Positions 58,523 through 64,000 of a stretch of DNA of 64,000 nt are shown piece by piece; position 1 is the first letter of the stretch, and each line of letters opens with the position of its first letter. Below the pieces are notes generated by a model. That model saw nothing but the letters and a program-made list of their open reading frames with translations. It did no database searches and was not told the DNA's origin. A program made the position numbers and the translations under genes. The stretch is taken from NCBI GenBank assembly GCA_964503315.1, contig CAZCZL010000007.1, forward strand, positions 147,805-211,804, in the 5' to 3' direction. Origin of the DNA: FEB-12 sp964503315 (GTDB taxonomy: Bacteria; Zixibacteria; MSB-5A5; GN15; FEB-12).

Positions 58523-61500
58523 TCACGCTTTGATCAATTTCATCCGGTCGGTGATGCGGCGATCGAGTTCGATCACCTGAGTGTAATCGGCGCGCGTCGG
58601 CATTACCTGATCGGAGTATAGCACTAAATGCGCTTTGCCATCCGGAGTCAGGAATGAGCCGTTGATGCGGCCTTCACACCCGGCTTCTCGCATCATAAAC
58701 TCGATCTCACTCACCAATTCATCGAAATTCGCCAGCCCGATATGGTGCCCCATATCTTCGCAGAGTCGTTCGATGATCGCGCGCGTGGAGAGGCCGTTCA
58801 TCGGCTCGCCGATCGGCGTGGTCGACTGACGCATCCCCGACCAATTGGTCAAGTGCCCCTCGGTCTCGAGATAGCTGGAGAGCGGGACAAAAACATCCGC
58901 GGCCATAGCGGTCTCGGTTTGGAAGAGGTCGGAGACCACGAGAAAATCGAGATTGTTGATGAACGCGTTGAACTCTGGTGAGGCGGCAGGATTTTCGCCG
59001 ATGATAACCGCGGCGCGGATCTTATCCTGACGGAGTTTGCGACTGACATTGGTGCCGGACTTTTCGATGAGTTTCGCTAGGTCGGTGCGCCAGACTTTGG
59101 AGGTCTCCGCGAGAAGTTTGCTGTTGTCGATCAATCCGCCACCGGGGAGGAGTTTGGCGTCGAATCCCGCGATCCAGCTTCCGGTGTGATTCGCCTGACT
59201 CGACATCAGCGCGATACCGTTACCGGCTTTGCCCACGCGACCAAGCAGCAGCATGAGTGTGGCGAGCGCTTTGAGGTCATTCGACGAACGCTCGATGCGG
59301 CTGTCGAGATTGTACCAGGCGACGATCTTTTTCGACGGATCGGCCAGCAGGTCAGCCATGTTGCGGATCGAATCGAGCGAGACGCCGGTAATGGTGGCGA
59401 CCTCGGTCAAATCGGTCTTGGCAAGGGCCGCGATGACCTGATCGGAGTTGACACTTCTCGCCTTAAGATATTCAGAGTCAATCTTACCGCGACGGATCAA
59501 TTCACCCATGACGCCATTCAACAGCGTGGTGGCGGTGCCACGGCGGGCATCGGCCCAGACCGAGGCGTAGGCGGTGAGGTCGATCTGCGAGGAGTTGATG
59601 ACAATCGACTTGGTGCCGTGCTTCATGCGGCGCTTCATCTGCCAACCGAGAACCGGGTTCTCGCTGGTGGGATTGCCGCCGAGGAAGAGATAAAGGTCGG
59701 CGTTGGCGACGTCATCGGTGGTCGCGGTCGAGAGTGTGGCGCCAAACATGTCATCGAGGGCGTGGTAGTCAGCATCGTTAAGAAGCTGGTGGAACGATAC
59801 GAGGTTATTAGTTCCGATGGCGGCGCGCGCGAGGCGACCGGCGAGGTAAAGTTCCTCGTTGGTCAGTTTTGGTGACGCGGCGACGAGGATCTCATCGGGG
59901 GAATAATCCTCGATAACTTTCTGCAAGCCGGATTCGATAGCGTCGAAGGCCTCGTTCCAACTGGTCGGCACCTGCTTGCCGCCGCGTTTGAGCATCGGCT
60001 TGGTAATGCGAGAGCCATCGAGATAATGCTGGTAGCCGAAGCGGCCTTTGACGCAGAGCTCGCCGTGGTTCGGCTGAGATTCGGGAGAAGCACCGGCGAC
60101 ATAAAAGATGTCGTTGGTCTTGACCTTGAGGGTCAGATTACAGCCGACCGAACAGTAGTTACAGATGTTCTCGACTGAATCCATTTTCCATGGACCTGAG
60201 CGGCGGAACGGCATCTTTTCGACCAGAGCGCCGGTGGGGCAGACATCGATACAGTTACCACAGGAGACGCAGTTGGTTTCGTGGAGTGCTTTTTCAAGAG
60301 CGGGCTTCACGATAGTACGGAAGCCACGATTGACGAAACCGAGCGCGGAGACATTGAGAATCTCGGCGCAGGTATTCACGCAGCGGCCACAACGGATGCA
60401 CTTGTTGGCATCGAGTTTGATGAACGGATGGCGGGTGTCGACTTTGTATTTGTTGTATTCGCCGACAAAGCGGGTCTGGTCGACGCCGTATTCGGTGCAA
60501 TAATCCTGCAAGGTGCAAGCGAGGCCGACATCGCAGCCGCACTCAGCGCAGCGGAGGGATTCTTCGAAGGCGTCCTTTTCGTCGTAGGCGAATTCAACTT
60601 CTTCGAAAGAGCGGATCCGTTTTTCGACCGGCATCTCTTTGGCGTGGTGGCGGTGGGATTCCTGCACCTGCGGGATATCCTGGCGGGTCATCTTGTGGAA
60701 GTTGTCGCGCTTGGATTCGAATCGGTCAGTGAACGGCTCGACTACGCCAGTACGGATATATTTGTCGATGGCGCGCGCGGCCATGCGACCGGCGGCAATA
60801 GCGTCGATAGCGTCGGCCGGGCCGGTGACAACATCACCGCCGGAGAAAACGCCGGGGCGATCGGTGTCAAAGGTCCCTTCTTTGGCGACGATGGTTTTCC
60901 ACTTGGTGACTTTGACATCCCCTTGTTTTGATTCAACGCCGGTAAGATCAGGTTCCTGACCGATGGCGGAGATGACCCAGTCACATTCGAGCGTGTAGTC
61001 CGAGCCTTTAACTTCGACAGGGCGGCGGCGGCCGGATGAATCCGGTTCGCCGAGCTCCATGCGAATACAGGTGATGGACTGCATCCGGTCGTTGGCGACA
61101 TTAACGCGGACCGGAGCGGCGAGGAAGTGCATCTTGATGCCTTCGTGCTCGGCAGCTTCGATCTCGACCATATTCGCGGGCATTTCGTTGCGCGTGCGGC
61201 GATAGAGGAGGATGACCTCATCGGCGCCGAGGCGGAGCGAAGTACGGGCGGCATCGATAGCGGTGTTACCGCCGCCGACGACCACGACGCGACCCTTGAT
61301 GGGTGGATTGGTCCTCAGTTCTACCTGGCGGAGGAAGTCCACGCCGGAGAGAACGCCGTCAACATTTTCATTCTCAACCGCCATCGGTTTGCCGACCTGC
61401 GCGCCGAGGCCGATGAAGACGGATTTGAAACCCTGTTTGAAGAGTCCGTCGATGGTGATATCGCGCCCGAGCATTTTGTTAGTGTGGAGTTCGACGCCGA

Positions 61501-62260
61501 GATCGAGGATCCAGTTGATCTCTTTGTCGAGAACTTCCTTCGGGAGGCGATATTCAGGAATGCCGTAACGAAGCATCCCACCCGGATTGGGAAGAGCTTC
61601 GAAGATAGTCGGGCGGTAGCCCTCAAGAACAAGATAATACGCGGCGGTGAGACCGGCGGGGCCGGCACCAATGATAGCGACGGGCTGGCCGTTATCCGGC
61701 TTGGTATCCGGCTGCCACATCTGACCGATCATATCCTGGTCGGCGGCGTAACGCTTGAGGAAGTCGATACCAACAGGGGCATCCACCAGCGTACGGCGAC
61801 AGTTGATCTCGCACTTGCGCGTGCAAACGCGACCGCAGACGGACGGGAGCGGGTTCTTCTCCTTGATGAGCGCGACAGCTTCTTTGAATTTGCCGAGGTT
61901 GATGAGGGACATGTACCCCTGGATATCAACATCGGCGGGACAGTTGAGACGGCAGGGGCCGAAGCAGTCGGCGTAATGGTCGGAAAGCAACAGCTCAAGA
62001 CAGGTTTTGCGCGCGGCGACAACCTTCTCCGAACGGGTGTGGATCTTCATACCCTCAGTCGGCTTGGTCGAGCAGGCAGGGAAGAGACGGTTCTGACCTT
62101 CGACCTCGACGACGCAGAGGAAACAGGAGCCGAACGGCGGTAGTTTCGGGTCGTAGCAAAGGGTCGGGATGTTGTCAATGCCGAGGTCCTTGCAGGTCTG
62201 AAGAATGGTATTTTCAGCCGGTACTGAGTGCTGTTTGCCATTTATGGTTATGGATATCAT
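58523..62260 (-). CDS. Fused redox subunit: 2Fe-2S, GltD-like FAD/NAD(P), 4Fe-4S ferredoxin and molybdopterin-oxidoreductase-like domains
   Basis: 1245 aa from ATG 62258-62260 (GGAG 8 nt upstream); an ATG at 62264 overlapping the previous stop is possible. Order: 2Fe-2S domain (Cys35, 46, 49, 63); GltD-type Fe-S and flavin part (CGRVCTRKCEINC; VAIIGAGPAGLTAAYY near 180; VVVVGGGNTAID near 325); 4Fe-4S motifs CIRCGRCVNTC and CVSCGNCIDVC; CNYCSVGC; then an FdhA/NuoG-like domain of about 500 residues. At the usual formate-dehydrogenase Cys/Sec site the segment NNLVSFHQLLNDADYHALDD has neither, so Mo catalysis is doubtful. Cytoplasmic; forms a complex with the NuoF-like neighbour. Confidence 0.88.
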   Translation of the reverse strand: MISITINGKQHSVPAENTILQTCKDLGIDNIPTLCYDPKLPPFGSCFLCVVEVEGQNRLFPACSTKPTEGMKIHTRSEKVVAARKTCLELLLSDHYADCFGPCRLNCPADVDIQGYMSLINLGKFKEAVALIKEKNPLPSVCGRVCTRKCEINCRRTLVDAPVGIDFLKRYAADQDMIGQMWQPDTKPDNGQPVAIIGAGPAGLTAAYYLVLEGYRPTIFEALPNPGGMLRYGIPEYRLPKEVLDKEINWILDLGVELHTNKMLGRDITIDGLFKQGFKSVFIGLGAQVGKPMAVENENVDGVLSGVDFLRQVELRTNPPIKGRVVVVGGGNTAIDAARTSLRLGADEVILLYRRTRNEMPANMVEIEAAEHEGIKMHFLAAPVRVNVANDRMQSITCIRMELGEPDSSGRRRPVEVKGSDYTLECDWVISAIGQEPDLTGVESKQGDVKVTKWKTIVAKEGTFDTDRPGVFSGGDVVTGPADAIDAIAAGRMAARAIDKYIRTGVVEPFTDRFESKRDNFHKMTRQDIPQVQESHRHHAKEMPVEKRIRSFEEVEFAYDEKDAFEESLRCAECGCDVGLACTLQDYCTEYGVDQTRFVGEYNKYKVDTRHPFIKLDANKCIRCGRCVNTCAEILNVSALGFVNRGFRTIVKPALEKALHETNCVSCGNCIDVCPTGALVEKMPFRRSGPWKMDSVENICNYCSVGCNLTLKVKTNDIFYVAGASPESQPNHGELCVKGRFGYQHYLDGSRITKPMLKRGGKQVPTSWNEAFDAIESGLQKVIEDYSPDEILVAASPKLTNEELYLAGRLARAAIGTNNLVSFHQLLNDADYHALDDMFGATLSTATTDDVANADLYLFLGGNPTSENPVLGWQMKRRMKHGTKSIVINSSQIDLTAYASVWADARRGTATTLLNGVMGELIRRGKIDSEYLKARSVNSDQVIAALAKTDLTEVATITGVSLDSIRNMADLLADPSKKIVAWYNLDSRIERSSNDLKALATLMLLLGRVGKAGNGIALMSSQANHTGSWIAGFDAKLLPGGGLIDNSKLLAETSKVWRTDLAKLIEKSGTNVSRKLRQDKIRAAVIIGENPAASPEFNAFINNLDFLVVSDLFQTETAMAADVFVPLSSYLETEGHLTNWSGMRQSTTPIGEPMNGLSTRAIIERLCEDMGHHIGLANFDELVSEIEFMMREAGCEGRINGSFLTPDGKAHLVLYSDQVMPTRADYTQVIELDRRITDRMKLIKA

Positions 62261-62265
62261 GGTCA

Positions 62266-64000
62266 TTACTCCTTCACCACCGCGTCGAAGCGGCAGACGG
62301 TGAAGCATTTTCCGCATTTGATGCAGAGATCCTGCGTGATGAAGTGCATTTGCTTTCGTTCGCCGGTGATAGCGTTGGTGGGGCAGGCCTTGGCGCAGAC
62401 GACGCAGCCGGTGCAGTTGTCGTTGATCGTGTAGGTCAACAACGGCGCGCAGACATGGGCCGGGCATTTCTTATCTACAATATGCGCGACATATTCATCG
62501 CGGAAGTATTTCAGCGTAGTCACGACCGGGTTGGGTGCGGATTGACCGAGACCGCAGAGGGACGCGGCCTTGATCTGCTCGGAGAGCTCGTCGAGGTTGG
62601 CGAGGTCATCCATAGTCCCTTTTCCCTCGCAGATGCGCTCGAGGATCTCAAGCATCCGCTTGGTGCCGATGCGGCAGAACGTACATTTGCCGCAGGATTC
62701 GGCCTGCGTAAAAGTAAGGAAGTACTTGGCGACATCGACCATACAGGTGGTTTCATCCATGACGATGAGACCGCCGGAACCCATGATGGCGCCAGTCTTG
62801 GGAATATTCTGGTAGTCGATGGAGATATCAGACATCGAAGCGGGGATACATCCGCCCGAAGGCCCGCCCATCTGGACGGCTTTGAACTTCTTGTCGTCGA
62901 CAATTCCGCCGCAGACGTCAAAAACGATCTGGTTGATGGTGATCCCCATCGGGACCTCGACCAGACCAGTGCGACGGACTTTGCCGGCCATCGCGAAAAC
63001 TTTGGTCCCCTTTGAATCGGCAGTGCCATACGCGGCGAACGCGGCGCCGGAGTTCAGAATTATCCACGGGACATTGGCGTATGTCTCAACATTGTTAATG
63101 TTGGTTGGTTTACCCCAGAGTCCGGACTGAGCCGGGAAAGGCGGGCGGAAGCGGGGCATGCCGCGGCGACCTTCAATAGAGGCAATAAGCGCGGTCTCTT
63201 CACCGCAGACAAACGCGCCGGCGCCCTCTTTGATCTTGATATCAAACTTGAAGCCGGTACCGAGGATATTCTCGCCGAGCAACCCTTTGGCTTTGCATTG
63301 GCCGATCGCCTGACGGAGACGGGCGACAGCTTTGGGGTATTCGGCGCGGCAGTAGATGTAGGAATCATCGGCGCCGATAGCATAGGCGGCGATCATCATT
63401 CCTTCGAGAACAGCGTGCGGATCGGACTCGAGCACGGAGCGATCCATGAACGCGCCGGGGTCACCTTCGTCGGCATTGCAGAGGATGTACTTTTTCGAAC
63501 CGGGGGCGGCTTTGGTGAATTTCCATTTGAGACCGGTCATGAAACCGGCGCCACCACGACCACGAAGGCCGGATTGGAGCACTTCTTCGATGACCTGATC
63601 CTGCGTCATGGTCTTGATCGCTTTTTCAATCGCTCTGTAGCCACCGGCGGCGATGTATTCATCGATGGAGCCGGGGTCGATCTTTCCGCAATTGCGGAGG
63701 ACGATGCGAACCTGATTTTCAAAGAATCCTTTTTCGCGTTGTTCGCCGGAGACGAGCCATTCGTCGATCTGCTTGTTGCCAAGCACGTCTTCATCGATAA
63801 TACGGCCGACCCGCTCGGGCGTCACTTCGCCATAGAGATGGCCGGTGCCGGAGCCGTTGGAGATCTCGACCAGAACCTCGCGATAGCACATGCCAACGCA
63901 GCCGGTTTCTTTGAGCACGAAAGCGTTGGGGTGGTCCTTCAATTCGTCTTGTAGCGCTCTAAAGACTTTTTCGCCGCCGGCAGAGATGCCGCAGGTGCCA
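62266..64000 (-). CDS. NuoF/HydB-like NADH-binding flavoprotein subunit, 5' truncated by window end
   Basis: At least 577 aa; the frame is still open at base 64000. From the N-terminal side: a thioredoxin-like 2Fe-2S domain (visible CGISAGGEKVFRAL and ETGCVGMCYREV), the FMN/NADH domain (LRGRGGAGFMTGLKW, ILCNADEGDPGAF, EETALIASIEGRRGMPRFRPP-type segments), the 4Fe-4S site ESCGKCTFCRIG, and a C-terminal 2[4Fe-4S] ferredoxin (CTGCVVCAKACP; CIKCGKCFTVC). This layout matches HydB/HndC of electron-bifurcating hydrogenases and formate dehydrogenases. Stop overlaps the next gene's upstream ATG (TAATG). A NuoE-like gene is expected upstream, outside the window. Confidence 0.92.
   Translation of the reverse strand, partial: GTCGISAGGEKVFRALQDELKDHPNAFVLKETGCVGMCYREVLVEISNGSGTGHLYGEVTPERVGRIIDEDVLGNKQIDEWLVSGEQREKGFFENQVRIVLRNCGKIDPGSIDEYIAAGGYRAIEKAIKTMTQDQVIEEVLQSGLRGRGGAGFMTGLKWKFTKAAPGSKKYILCNADEGDPGAFMDRSVLESDPHAVLEGMMIAAYAIGADDSYIYCRAEYPKAVARLRQAIGQCKAKGLLGENILGTGFKFDIKIKEGAGAFVCGEETALIASIEGRRGMPRFRPPFPAQSGLWGKPTNINNVETYANVPWIILNSGAAFAAYGTADSKGTKVFAMAGKVRRTGLVEVPMGITINQIVFDVCGGIVDDKKFKAVQMGGPSGGCIPASMSDISIDYQNIPKTGAIMGSGGLIVMDETTCMVDVAKYFLTFTQAESCGKCTFCRIGTKRMLEILERICEGKGTMDDLANLDELSEQIKAASLCGLGQSAPNPVVTTLKYFRDEYVAHIVDKKCPAHVCAPLLTYTINDNCTGCVVCAKACPTNAITGERKQMHFITQDLCIKCGKCFTVCRFDAVVKE

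Noticed and set aside
58523..62260. Formate dehydrogenase alpha subunit with Sec or Cys
   Set aside because: Domain order is FdhA-like, but the expected Cys/Sec site has neither residue and there is no internal TGA, so a specific formate dehydrogenase call is unsupported.

Overview
Organism and evidence. The window reads as a GC-rich, Gram-negative, rod-shaped bacterium. It has MreBCD-PBP2-RodA, outer-membrane barrels, lipoproteins and periplasmic LTxxQ proteins. Degenerate dockerin-like repeats, a cohesin-like domain and a T9SS-type C-terminal sorting domain point to the FCB-related candidate phyla, for example Zixibacteria or a relative. That placement is inference. UGA is a normal stop here (for example pyrB), yet it occurs in frame inside a YHS-domain lipoprotein at a conserved cysteine position, with a SECIS-like hairpin downstream.

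Layout. 0-3.5 kb: hairpin repeats and an S8 protease. 3.6-6.6 kb: pyrR-pyrB-pyrC on the minus strand, with a good promoter and a PyrR-type RNA hairpin just before the pyrR Shine-Dalgarno sequence. 6.6-9.3 kb: three small unrecognised genes among dense repeats. 9.3-11.8 kb: ECF sigma factor, zinc anti-sigma factor and two Spy/CpxP-like proteins. 11.9-16.6 kb: mreB, a prolyl oligopeptidase and the candidate selenoprotein. 16.8-23.1 kb: five glycan or lipid-carrier genes (two GT2, YfhO, DPM1-like, WecA/MraY-like). 23.1-30.7 kb: accA, a Trm112-like protein, PTS EIIA, mreC, mreD, mrdA, rodA and a duplicated retropepsin-like protein. 30.8-36.1 kb: phosphofructokinase, an OM barrel, gap-pgk-tpiA-secG and tRNA-Leu(GAG). 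36.4-43.7 kb: a membrane protein, DUF2914, a thermolysin-like protease, DinB plus photolyase, a VOC protein and an atypical receiver. 43.9-50.7 kb: pyruvate kinase, a degenerate NodB-like protein, a cohesin/dockerin/T9SS-like protein and a DegP protease. 50.8-58.4 kb: membrane proteins, a 1.1-kb repeat mosaic, an EamA transporter, an ornithine aminotransferase, an interrupted barrel gene and a BBE-like flavoprotein. 58.5-64 kb: a large GltD/ferredoxin/molybdopterin-type fusion and a NuoF/HydB-like subunit that runs off the window.

How it fits together. Two housekeeping themes dominate: envelope growth (glycan carriers, lipid precursor supply, elongasome) and central carbon metabolism (lower glycolysis clustered with secG, plus pyk). 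Intergenic DNA is packed with several unrelated hairpin repeat families. Every copy I found lies in the same orientation over about 58 kb, although genes lie on both strands. Several minus-strand promoters sit inside G-rich (coding-strand C-rich) tracts, and at least one of these promoters is itself part of a duplicated repeat.
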